NCBI RefSeq assembly: GCF_016765635.1
Contig: NZ_JAESVD010000006.1
Location: 310,001-374,000, forward strand
Source of the DNA: Shewanella schlegeliana
Lineage (GTDB): Bacteria; Pseudomonadota; Gammaproteobacteria; Enterobacterales; Shewanellaceae
Length of the DNA stretch: 64,000 bases
Direction of reading: 5' to 3'
The position numbers were made by a program, and so were the translations under genes. Positions 7,602 to 15,462 of the stretch are shown piece after piece (within the stretch, counting starts at the first letter, position 1; every line of letters starts with the position of its first letter). A model generated the notes under the pieces. That model worked only from the letters and a program-made list of their open reading frames with translations, was not told the DNA's origin and did no database searches.

Positions 7602-8915
7602 TTAAAGTATACGTCTTAACAGAAAGTCTGCTTTCAAACGTTTAATTCGCTTCATAAGCTTACGCACTGGCGCTGGATAGCTTTGTAACGTTTCAATCTG
7701 GCTATAGTGGTACAAACGCTCAGTGTGTTCGAGAATATGCTGCTGCTCTTGCTCAAACTGCTCTTTCCAGCATTCGCTTTCATCTTGAAGCAATAGCCCA
7801 TTTTCTAGATCAAGTGCCCAAGCTCGTGGATTCAAGTTACTGCCGGTGATCAAATGACGATGACTGTCGGCGCTGATCCCTTTCAAATGGAAGCTATTGC
7901 GACCATCTTTCCAAAGATGAATATTTAACTGGCCATTTTCAATCGCCCATTGCTGGCGCTTGGCAAATTTTCGCAGTGACTGCTCATACATATAGGGCAA
8001 CGCACCAATGGTTGAAAATTCTTCCTCTGGTGGAATATAGAAATCATTTGAGGTTTTATCGCCAACAACGATATCTATCTTCTTGCCCTTACGAAGGTGC
8101 TTGGTTAACGCACGAACTAAAATGTAGGGCGGATTAAAATAAGGAGTGCAGATAAAGAGTGAGTCTTTTGACTCCTCTACCATAGCAACGATCACCTTGT
8201 TTAACTTGTTCTTCTTACGCCCAAGCCCCATTAAAGGCGTAACACGGTTACCAATCCTAGTCTCTTGGAACTTATACTCAGCCTTAGCTAAACGGTGTTT
8301 AAGACTCGTTATCTCTGTTTTAGCCGGTAGACGTTCAGTTTCTTTAGGTTGGGTCAATGAAGTTACGGCAACGTCATTCACGAGATAATGCTGGATCATC
8401 TCGCGCATGCTTCGGGCAAGCTCGGCTGACTCTATTACGTGGTAGCGGTCGAAACGATACTTATCATCTTGGTGCAAATAGATATTGTTTAAGCTCGCAC
8501 CACTAAAGATCACGCTATCATCAATAACAAAGCCCTTAAGGTGTAACACGCCCATAAATTCACGGGACTTAACTGGCACACCTAAGATATCGATTGGATG
8601 CTCTGCAGCCTCGATAACCTTGCGATACATAAAGTAATTGCCACTGTCGCCTTTATGGCCGATAAGACCACGACGGGCACGATGAAAATCCACAAGGACT
8701 TTAACATCGAGCTGAGGGTTTTGGTTTTTAGCTTCTATTAATGCGGCAAGAATTTCTCTACCTGCTTCATCATCTTCTAAATAGAGCGCTGCGATATAAA
8801 TAGAATGCGTTGCGCCTGCAATTCGAGATAACAATTCAGCTTTTAACGCTTTCGGCGTTAGCAGCCAAGAAAGCGAATCTGGTTGTAGCGGTATGCCACC
8901 TAGCTTACTCAGCAA
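7602..8915 (-). CDS. pssA: CDP-diacylglycerol-serine O-phosphatidyltransferase (phosphatidylserine synthase)
   Basis: This is the phospholipase-D-superfamily PssA, which makes phosphatidylserine from CDP-diacylglycerol and serine on the way to phosphatidylethanolamine. Two HKD-type motifs are visible: HLKGFVIDDSVIFSGASLN and HLKGISADSHRHLITGSNLN, and the C-terminus ends RIKRLKADFLLRRIL like the E. coli enzyme. I place the start at a TTG at 8915 (MLSKLGGIPL) because AAGGAG lies six bases upstream and E. coli PssA also begins MLSK. An upstream ATG at 8942 would overlap the DUF1904 gene by 17 bases and has no good ribosome binding site. The AAGGAG overlaps the stop codon of the preceding gene, so the two are probably translationally coupled. 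Confidence 0.93.
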   Translation of the reverse strand: MLSKLGGIPLQPDSLSWLLTPKALKAELLSRIAGATHSIYIAALYLEDDEAGREILAALIEAKNQNPQLDVKVLVDFHRARRGLIGHKGDSGNYFMYRKVIEAAEHPIDILGVPVKSREFMGVLHLKGFVIDDSVIFSGASLNNIYLHQDDKYRFDRYHVIESAELARSMREMIQHYLVNDVAVTSLTQPKETERLPAKTEITSLKHRLAKAEYKFQETRIGNRVTPLMGLGRKKNKLNKVIVAMVEESKDSLFICTPYFNPPYILVRALTKHLRKGKKIDIVVGDKTSNDFYIPPEEEFSTIGALPYMYEQSLRKFAKRQQWAIENGQLNIHLWKDGRNSFHLKGISADSHRHLITGSNLNPRAWALDLENGLLLQDESECWKEQFEQEQQHILEHTERLYHYSQIETLQSYPAPVRKLMKRIKRLKADFLLRRIL

Positions 8916-8925
8916 GGCTCTCTCC

Positions 8926-9258
8926 TTAATAGTGCTGACCATCTTTGTAATAAGTGCTAGGTTCAAGCTCTCTAAACATGACAATCACATGTTGTAGCTC
9001 CGGATAAACCTTTAATAAGGCTTCACGGATAACCTTCTGTGCACGATGGTGTGTTTCAGGATCTTTTGGAAACCATAACACCTCGACTTGAGCAATATCT
9101 TTGATCTGTTCGCCATCACGGTAGCTATTGCTATTTATCCAATCGAGAATGAAAGACTCTGGTTTTGCCTGACAGATATCGGCTAATGCCTCTAGCAAGC
9201 AGGTACTCAGTGTGGCTACCGCCGCCTCTGGTAATCCGCTAACTCTTATATGTGGCAT
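8926..9258 (-). CDS. DUF1904 family protein
   Basis: The 110-residue protein begins MPHIRVSGLPEAAV and has AGGAGG six bases upstream, which decides this start over an ATG eight codons earlier. It resembles DUF1904 proteins, tautomerase-like small proteins with the signatures VEVLWFPKD and HVIVMFRELEP. No biochemical function is established for the family. It is the first gene of a two-gene unit with pssA, whose ribosome binding site overlaps this stop codon. The association with phospholipid synthesis is positional only. Confidence 0.75.
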   Translation of the reverse strand: MPHIRVSGLPEAAVATLSTCLLEALADICQAKPESFILDWINSNSYRDGEQIKDIAQVEVLWFPKDPETHHRAQKVIREALLKVYPELQHVIVMFRELEPSTYYKDGQHY

Positions 9259-9513
9259 AAAGATCCTCCTAGATAAGGGCATAGAAATTACCGATTTAAG
9301 TTAGTTTGAGCAAGGTTTTTCTGTTAATAACGGTCTCTAGAGCCAGTTTTAGGTGGCTTCTTGCGCGGTTAGCCAAATATTTAATCACTTAAAGCTAAAT
9401 AATCAATCACTCGCTTTCCCCTAATGCCTTCCACTTTGTTTGTCGCTGGTGTCACTGAAAATGAGCTTAGGTTTTGGTAAAATTAACGCGACTTTTACGT
9501 TTTGGATGATTTG

Positions 9514-9690
9514 ATGAATATTAAGACCCTTTTAACGCTATTGGTTGTACTCCTAGGCGCATGGAGTATATTTCACTTTAAAGCTCAGTTAGGCATGCTT
9601 GTTTTACCGCTGTTTTTCGGCTTGGTGCTGTTTGTGACATTAAGGCTTTATCGCTTGATGGAAAAAGACGAACCTAATGGTAAAGATTAA
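9514..9690 (+). CDS. Small membrane protein of unknown function
   Basis: A 58-residue protein starting MNIKTLLTLLVVLLGAW has two hydrophobic segments (about residues 3-19 and 27-45) separated by a short HFKAQLG loop, and a charged tail MEKDEPNGKD. An in-frame TTG four codons upstream is a possible earlier start. The gene sits immediately before dacB on the same strand, so the two may be co-transcribed. No family is recognised. Size, hydrophobicity and position support a real small membrane protein. Confidence 0.6.
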   Translation: MNIKTLLTLLVVLLGAWSIFHFKAQLGMLVLPLFFGLVLFVTLRLYRLMEKDEPNGKD

Positions 9691-9726
9691 TCTGACGTGA
9701 CTATCACAAGGATAAAGGACACACTT

Positions 9727-11157
9727 TTGCATAAACGCTTGATTACCACTCTCTCGCTTAGTCTTCTGGTGATTTCGGCTTCCGCTAAGTCTAATGATTA
9801 CCTAGACAACATAGTCAAAGTCATCGAGCCTAAGACTTCTCAGACGGCCATCGTTGTCAGCGCCCTTGGGAGTGAGGAGCGAACAAAATCGGCCGCAGAT
9901 AACGAATATCGTAAAGATGCTGAACGGTTATTCATACCTGCCAGCACAATGAAACTATTGACGGCCGTAGCAGCGACAACCTCTCTAGGAAGAAACTTTA
10001 GGTTTAACACTCAAATTGATGCATTTGTCGGCATTCAAAATAGTCGTATTGAGGGCGATCTATTTATACGGTTCGACGGTGATCCGACTTTGACGGTGAG
10101 TGATCTTAGGCAACTGTTTAAGCAGTTACATAAGCAAGGTCTTAAGCATATCGATGGTAACGTCTACTTGGTAGGCGATCAGCAAGAGACCCTTCAAGCG
10201 CCAGGTTGGGTCTGGGATGATTTAGGGATCTGTTACGCAGCCCCAGTTTCTCGCTATATCCTTAACCAAAACTGCGTTAAAGCTAAGCTCTCACCTACCC
10301 TAGCCAATAATCAGTCAAAACTTTCGTTAAGCCAATTTGAACCCGTCTCGATTACCAATACCGCCGTGTTCGACAAAGTTGGTGATATCCCTTTTTGTGA
10401 GTTAAGCCTACAACGCCAATCTAATAACCAGTTTTTACTATCAGGATGCCATACCGGACAAAAACCGTTAAAGCTTGCAATCGCCATCTCGGATCCAGCC
10501 CTTTATGCTAAAAATACGGTAACCAATATGCTAGCTAATTTGGGGATCACTATTAAAGGCAAGGTACTATTAACCAGTAAGAGGCCCGCAAATACATTAC
10601 TGCTTGCTGAGCATGAATCTAAGCCACTTTCAGAACTTACTGACACCATGTTACTAAAGTCAGATAACTTAATTGCTGATAGCCTGTTAAAGCGCCTAGG
10701 GCAGCAAATTTATGGTGTACCTGGCTCATTTGTTAATGGCAGTGCAGCAATGAAACAGATTCTAACGGATCTTGGTGTTGAGCTTGATAGTGCCAATATC
10801 GTAGATGGTTCAGGATTATCACGCTACAACTTGTTAAGTGCAGAGCAGTTATCCCAAGTACTGTTACTTATCAAACAGCATAAGGATCTTAACTTCTTAA
10901 TCGAACAATTACCTGTTGCCGGCTACAGTGGTACCTTAGAGTACCGCAGTGGTTATACAACTTCGCCTCTTAAGGGCGCGGTACTTGCCAAAACGGGCTC
11001 TATGATGGGGGTTGCCAACTTAGCAGGTTTCATTAAGGAAGGTGGCGAGCTAACCAAGGCGTTTGTAGTCTTAGAAAATGGTCATAGCCCGGCAGTCAAA
11101 AAGAACGAACTATCGCCGTTTAACGTGTTGTTTTTACAATCAATGGTTCAACCATAA
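9727..11157 (+). CDS. dacB: D-alanyl-D-alanine carboxypeptidase/endopeptidase (PBP4, DacB)
   Basis: This is a periplasmic class C penicillin-binding protein that trims peptidoglycan stem peptides and cleaves crosslinks. Visible active-site motifs are SxxK in IPASTMKLL, SxN in LLKSDNLIAD and KTG in LAKTGSMMGVANLAG, in the S13/PBP4 arrangement with a long insert between the first two. The signal peptide is MHKRLITTLSLSLLVISASA. I place the start at TTG 9727 because AAGGA lies seven bases upstream; a GTG at 9697 would add ten residues and has no ribosome binding site. A bidirectional terminator follows. The length (476 residues) fits the family. Confidence 0.92.
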   Translation: MHKRLITTLSLSLLVISASAKSNDYLDNIVKVIEPKTSQTAIVVSALGSEERTKSAADNEYRKDAERLFIPASTMKLLTAVAATTSLGRNFRFNTQIDAFVGIQNSRIEGDLFIRFDGDPTLTVSDLRQLFKQLHKQGLKHIDGNVYLVGDQQETLQAPGWVWDDLGICYAAPVSRYILNQNCVKAKLSPTLANNQSKLSLSQFEPVSITNTAVFDKVGDIPFCELSLQRQSNNQFLLSGCHTGQKPLKLAIAISDPALYAKNTVTNMLANLGITIKGKVLLTSKRPANTLLLAEHESKPLSELTDTMLLKSDNLIADSLLKRLGQQIYGVPGSFVNGSAAMKQILTDLGVELDSANIVDGSGLSRYNLLSAEQLSQVLLLIKQHKDLNFLIEQLPVAGYSGTLEYRSGYTTSPLKGAVLAKTGSMMGVANLAGFIKEGGELTKAFVVLENGHSPAVKKNELSPFNVLFLQSMVQP

Positions 11158-11206
11158 TAAAAAGTCTAACACTTTATTAGATCTAAGGTTGGTCCCCTAT
11201 TATCAC

Positions 11207-11242
11207 AACAAAAACGCCACTTAAATAAGTGGCGTTTTTGTT
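11207..11242. terminator. Bidirectional rho-independent terminator between dacB and the acyl-CoA dehydrogenase gene
   Basis: AACAAAAACGCCACTT and its exact complement surround a four-base AAAT loop, giving A- and T-runs on both sides. It can end transcription of the two converging genes. Confidence 0.93.
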
Positions 11243-11264
11243 GCTACTAGGTGATAGGAGCCGT

Positions 11265-13025
11265 TTAGAACAGACTTGCATCCATCTGCATAATTGAGGC
11301 ATCACCCTTGCTAACCTGCGATAGATGATAATCCGCTTTGGTGATTAACTTGTCGAAGTAGAAGCGACTTAGGTACGCTTTTTGCTGCTTAAAGCTGTCA
11401 TCTTCATGGTCATGGGCAGCGTCTGTCATCGCTAACCAGAAACAGCCATACAGGCTATAACCGAATGCATCGAGATAATCCACCGCGCAAGCGTTAATGA
11501 GAGCTGGCTGTGATAGCTTATTCTCGTTAACTTGCTTAGCCACCTCGAGTAACTGCTCCAATAGCGCCAACACCTTAGTTTTATCAGCGTCACTGACATG
11601 ACTATAACCATTGATGTTAGCCACTTGCTCAGCAACAAACTCAGAAAGTGCGGCCACATTATCACCAGTCACTTTACGGCCTAAGAAATCTATCGCCTGA
11701 ATGCCGTTGGTGCCTTCATAGATCTGTGCAATTCGGGTATCGCGAACCAATTGCTCGATGCCAGTTTCTCGAATATAGCCATGACCGCCAAAGACCTGCT
11801 GCGCCATAATCGCTGCGTCTAGGCCGCGATCGCTTAGAAACGCTTTCGATACCGGAGTTAACAGCCCCATGTAGCGGCTAGCCTTAGATTTTACATCTGC
11901 GTCTTGTGAATACTTGGCTAAGTCCAATTGCTGTCCAGTATAAACCGATAATGCGCGCCCAGCTTCAGTCAAAGCTCGGATGGTTAGTAACATACGTCTG
12001 ACATCACCATGAACTAAGATAGGATCGCTACTCGCCCCTGTAGGAGAACCACCCGCAGCCACGCCCTGTACTCGCTCCTTAGCATAGTCAGCTGCCATTT
12101 GATAGGCCGCTTGTGAAGTACCTAAGCCTTGAATACCAATGGCTAAACGCTCGTAATTCATCATGGTAAACATACAAACGAGTCCACGATTAGGCCGCCC
12201 AATCAGGTAGCCTTCTGCGTCATCGAAGTTCATCACACAAGTTGCAGAGCCTTTCAGCCCCATCTTATGCTCGATAGACCCCACAGTAACGCCGTTTGCT
12301 TCACCAAGACTATTGTCTGCATTAACTTTGATTTTCGGCACTAAGAACAGCGAGATGCCACTGGTATTGGGTAGTTTCGCCAACACAAGGTGGATAACGT
12401 TTTCAGTTAGATCATGATCGCCACCAGTGATGAATATTTTGCTACCGGTGATCTTATAACTACCATCTTCATTTGGCACAGCTTTAGTGCGAATGTTGCG
12501 AAGATCTGACCCTGCTTGTGGCTCAGTCATATCCATGGCACCAGCCCACTCGCCGCTGTACATCATCGGCAAATATTGTTCTTTAATCTCATCGCTGCCA
12601 TGGGCATGAATAGCGAGTGCTGCGCCAGCGGTTAATGAACCATAAAGGGTAAATGCATTACACGCACTATAGGCCATCTCATCGACAAGCACGCCAAGCA
12701 TCTTTGGCATGCCCATACCACCAAATTCAGGATCACCACATAGCCCGACCCAGCCCCCCTCGGCATACTGGTCATATACCGCTTTATAGCCATCGGGTGT
12801 GATCACCCTATCAGCTTCATGACGAACACCTTGCTCATCGCCACTGCGATTTATAGGATGGATTAGTTCGCGGCTAATCTTGTCTGCTTCATCTAAAATA
12901 GCCACTGCAGTATCCATATCGACAGACTCTGCCATTGCAGGCATTTCAGACCAAGTTTTTGGGGCATCAAAGACTTTTTCGAGCAAGAAGCGCATTTCAG
13001 CTAACGGGGCGTTATAAGGGTTCAT
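11265..13025 (-). CDS. Acyl-CoA dehydrogenase, long form with C-terminal extension
   Basis: This FAD enzyme performs the first, alpha-beta desaturating step of acyl-CoA beta-oxidation. It has the N-terminal ACAD domain with EPQAGSDLRNIRTKA and KIFITGGDHDL, the central domain HKMGLKGSATC, and the C-terminal helical domain with FGGHGYIRETGIEQLVRDTRI and IYEGTNGIQAIDFLGRK. Its 586 residues match the bacterial long ACAD group (about 590-600) with an extra C-terminal domain, not the 380-residue short-chain group. The start MNPYNAPLAEMRFLLEKVFD is the usual one for the group. A PsrA-like box lies upstream (13049-13062), suggesting fatty-acid control. The exact chain-length preference is unknown. 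Confidence 0.88.
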   Translation of the reverse strand: MNPYNAPLAEMRFLLEKVFDAPKTWSEMPAMAESVDMDTAVAILDEADKISRELIHPINRSGDEQGVRHEADRVITPDGYKAVYDQYAEGGWVGLCGDPEFGGMGMPKMLGVLVDEMAYSACNAFTLYGSLTAGAALAIHAHGSDEIKEQYLPMMYSGEWAGAMDMTEPQAGSDLRNIRTKAVPNEDGSYKITGSKIFITGGDHDLTENVIHLVLAKLPNTSGISLFLVPKIKVNADNSLGEANGVTVGSIEHKMGLKGSATCVMNFDDAEGYLIGRPNRGLVCMFTMMNYERLAIGIQGLGTSQAAYQMAADYAKERVQGVAAGGSPTGASSDPILVHGDVRRMLLTIRALTEAGRALSVYTGQQLDLAKYSQDADVKSKASRYMGLLTPVSKAFLSDRGLDAAIMAQQVFGGHGYIRETGIEQLVRDTRIAQIYEGTNGIQAIDFLGRKVTGDNVAALSEFVAEQVANINGYSHVSDADKTKVLALLEQLLEVAKQVNENKLSQPALINACAVDYLDAFGYSLYGCFWLAMTDAAHDHEDDSFKQQKAYLSRFYFDKLITKADYHLSQVSKGDASIMQMDASLF

Positions 13026-13352
13026 ATAGGGCTCTTAAACATTAGATTTAAACAGTTGTTTCAAATCTATCAGATGTAGCTAAAAAAGACACCCTTTTGC
13101 GACGAAATCTTTTGCAGAATCCTCTTGAGTACTTTACTTCTGATCATCACTGCCGTTTTTATCGCAACAGTGATCGCATATTTAACTACTCGCTATTTGT
13201 GTCACCTCAGCCTATTTCATCTGCAAATTACGACTGCACTTTACTTTGATTCAAAAATCAATTACCTATTTAGATGCTTTATCTTTGCAATCATGGACTA
13301 ATATTCAATTATCGCTTTCAAGTAACACTTAGTATTTTACGATGGGGACAAC
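13026..13352. other. Intergenic region between acyl-CoA dehydrogenase and corA (327 bases)
   Basis: The region holds divergent promoters for the acyl-CoA dehydrogenase (minus) and corA (plus). Apart from the PsrA-like box at 13049-13062 and a GGGGA ribosome binding site before corA, I see no further gene or RNA. Confidence 0.5.
13049..13062 (-). promoter_or_regulatory. PsrA-like operator upstream of acyl-CoA dehydrogenase
   Basis: On the minus strand the site reads GAAAC-AACT-GTTTA, close to the PsrA consensus G/CAAAC-N2-4-GTTTG/C known from Pseudomonas. It lies 24 bases upstream of the acyl-CoA dehydrogenase start. PsrA-type TetR repressors control fatty-acid degradation genes in Pseudomonas and Shewanella. 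The match is from memory, not a matrix scan. Confidence 0.45.
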
Positions 13353-14300
13353 ATGATCACTGCGTATTGCAATAGAAATAACCAAATCACGCCTACCGTC
13401 ATTACGGTTGATGACCCAATACCAGTAGCAAGTATTTGGTTAGACATATATCAACCGACAGAGGCTGAACGGCTATGGTTAGCTAGCTATTCCGCCGAGG
13501 ACGTGCCTGACAGGAATGATAGGAATGAAATCGAAGCCTCTTCACGATTTTACCTAAATAGTGATGGTCTACATATTAATGCCCTATTTAGTCAAAGAAC
13601 TGGGCCAACACTAGCCTCTGTTAATGTGTATTTTAACCTTAGAGAGCAGTTATTGATCACCATGCGAGATGATGATGAGCCCTTAATTAGCTCATTAATA
13701 ACAGATATTGAAAAAGTTCAGTTCCTCCACAGCACACCGCAGCAGTTATTTATTCACCTTTTCAAAATGCAGGTCGATCATTTAGCGGACCTTATCGAGG
13801 AGATCTACAGTGCTTTAAACAATGTTAGCCAAGAAGTATTTGATAAGGACCGCATAGATGAGGTCTTTAAACTGATCACGATAAAAGAAGATTCAAACGG
13901 AAAAGCTCGCTTAAATTTACTCGATACTCAACGAGTACTGAAGCACATGCAGCGTGATTATCACAATAAGTTATCCGGTACCGAGATGAAAGAGATCAGT
14001 CACATGCTGTCTGATATCGAATCGTTAATACCACATAGTCAGTTTCTGTTTGAAAAGTTGAACTTCTTGATGGATGCAGCCATGGGCTTTACCAGTTTAC
14101 AGCAAAATAAGATAAGCAAAATCTTCTCTGTAGCAGCCGTTGTATTTCTTCCTCCAACATTAATCGCCAGCACATACGGCATGAACTTCGATCTTATACC
14201 TGAAATACATTGGCGATATGGCTATCCTTGGTCTTTGTTACTCATGCTTGCAAGTGCTGTAGCGACCTACTGGTTCTTCAAAATAAAACGTTGGCTATAA
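13353..14300 (+). CDS. corA: Magnesium/cobalt transporter CorA
   Basis: This is the homopentameric inner-membrane Mg2+ channel of the 2-TM-GxN family. The cytoplasmic N-terminal domain shows EASSRFYLNSDGLHINALF, and the long helix is followed by VNFLMDAAMGF-like sequence (LNFLMDAAMGFTSLQQNKI), as in E. coli CorA. TM1 (FSVAAVVFLPPTLIAST) leads to the selectivity motif YGMNF, then TM2, ending KIKRWL against KRKNWL in E. coli. The length of 315 residues is nearly identical to E. coli CorA (316). The start ATG has GGGGA five bases upstream. It appears to be a single-gene unit. Confidence 0.93.
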   Translation: MITAYCNRNNQITPTVITVDDPIPVASIWLDIYQPTEAERLWLASYSAEDVPDRNDRNEIEASSRFYLNSDGLHINALFSQRTGPTLASVNVYFNLREQLLITMRDDDEPLISSLITDIEKVQFLHSTPQQLFIHLFKMQVDHLADLIEEIYSALNNVSQEVFDKDRIDEVFKLITIKEDSNGKARLNLLDTQRVLKHMQRDYHNKLSGTEMKEISHMLSDIESLIPHSQFLFEKLNFLMDAAMGFTSLQQNKISKIFSVAAVVFLPPTLIASTYGMNFDLIPEIHWRYGYPWSLLLMLASAVATYWFFKIKRWL

Positions 14301-14382
14301 TTGGGGATAAGTTTTTATGATACAAAAATCCACAGGATGCGCATGACACTTTATCAAAGCATATTTACAAGTTTGTCTGCCG

Positions 14383-14733
14383 TTAGGCAAACTTACTTCT
14401 GAATGCAAAATACACTGCGCCAACTAAGCACAAGCCCGCCCAGAGATAATCAAGCTTGAGCGGTTCCCTAAGATAAAACACCGAAAATGGCACAAAAACC
14501 ATCAAGGTGATCACTTCTTGAAGGATCTTTAACTGACCGACATTGAGTTCTGTATAGCCGATTCTGTTGGCAGGAACTTGTAGTAAATATTCAAAAAGTG
14601 CGATGCCCCAACTAATTAATGCGGCAATAATCCAGGGCTTATTATTCAGCTCTTTTAAGTGGGCATACCAAGCGAACGTCATAAAGATATTGCTACAAAC
14701 GAGCAGAGAGATACTGATAAAAATCGGATTCAT
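14383..14733 (-). CDS. DUF486 / DMT-family four-helix membrane protein
   Basis: The 116-residue protein has four hydrophobic helices, beginning MNPIFISISLLVCSNIFMTFAW and ending with YLWAGLCLVGAVYFAFRS. The motifs WGIALFEYLLQVPANRIGY and LNVGQLKILQEVITLMVF are typical of DUF486 proteins, small relatives of the drug/metabolite transporter superfamily. Transport function is not established for the family. It is a single gene on the minus strand, converging with corA; a weak hairpin (about 14369-14394) overlaps its stop codon. Confidence 0.85.
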   Translation of the reverse strand: MNPIFISISLLVCSNIFMTFAWYAHLKELNNKPWIIAALISWGIALFEYLLQVPANRIGYTELNVGQLKILQEVITLMVFVPFSVFYLREPLKLDYLWAGLCLVGAVYFAFRSKFA

Positions 14734-14839
14734 GGTCGACTAGAGTCACGCTATAAACTCATCAAACCTGAGGCTTAATGAGGTGGGCTAAAAATGTTGG
14801 CGCATTCTACTGATAGCCCTGTTTTCCGTAAACAAGTAT

Positions 14840-15322
14840 TTAGCGCTCGTTGCTGCAGAGCAATGTTTTCTTCCCATTAAACTCATCAAACAAGGATTGA
14901 TGAGTTAATAATGAGAAAGTATCTTGCCTGGTTTCATACTGTGCAATCCAGTCAATCAACATTGATAAGTTGTTATCTTGCGCGGCCTTAGACTCATACT
15001 TATGGGGTTCCCACGGACGCTGTTTAGCATTGGCAATACAATCCTCGATTGACAAGTTCAAGAAGACAACTTCGCAGGCGTGCCTAATCGCTACCTGCAA
15101 CAGATCTGAATAGCAGCCTTCAATCACCCAAGAGTCTTTTTCATTGATAAAATCTTCAATATCAACAGACGCTTGCAGTAATGGTTTTCGCGCTGGCGGT
15201 GTTTGTGGTAACCAAGCAATTAGATCTAAATCAAGATGCGCGAGCCCATATTTCTCGCATAACTGTTTAGCTAGTGTGGATTTACCTGAGCCTGAGTTTC
15301 CAAATATAACAATTTTCTTCAA
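14840..15322 (-). CDS. P-loop nucleoside/adenylate-kinase-like protein
   Basis: The 160-residue protein has a Walker A loop GNSGSGKST at residues 8-16, followed by LDLDLIAW and WVIEGCYSDLL, and an Arg-bearing lid-like region KQRPWEPHKY. This matches the adenylate-kinase-like or FlaR/topology-modulation group of small P-loop kinases. The substrate is not known. The start is TTG at 15322 (MKKIVIFGNSG), with AAGGA nine bases upstream. It is a monocistronic gene. Confidence 0.75.
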   Translation of the reverse strand: MKKIVIFGNSGSGKSTLAKQLCEKYGLAHLDLDLIAWLPQTPPARKPLLQASVDIEDFINEKDSWVIEGCYSDLLQVAIRHACEVVFLNLSIEDCIANAKQRPWEPHKYESKAAQDNNLSMLIDWIAQYETRQDTFSLLTHQSLFDEFNGKKTLLCSNER

Positions 15323-15416
15323 ACGCCAATGTCCTTATTTTAATGAAGTACGCTAATTTAAACGCGAAAATTCGATTGACCTTAAACCTAGCTTATCATT
15401 CTTGTATTGAATAGCA

Positions 15417-15450
15417 GGGCCTTTTAAATGCATACATAGCCAAAAGGCCC
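15417..15450 (-). terminator. Hairpin downstream of the VAO-type flavoprotein gene
   Basis: Perfect nine-base arms GGGCCTTTT and AAAAGGCCC with a 16-base loop lie 13 bases past the stop codon. The long loop and weak T-tract make it a probable rather than certain terminator. Confidence 0.5.
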
Positions 15451-15462
15451 AACCTTTGTTCC

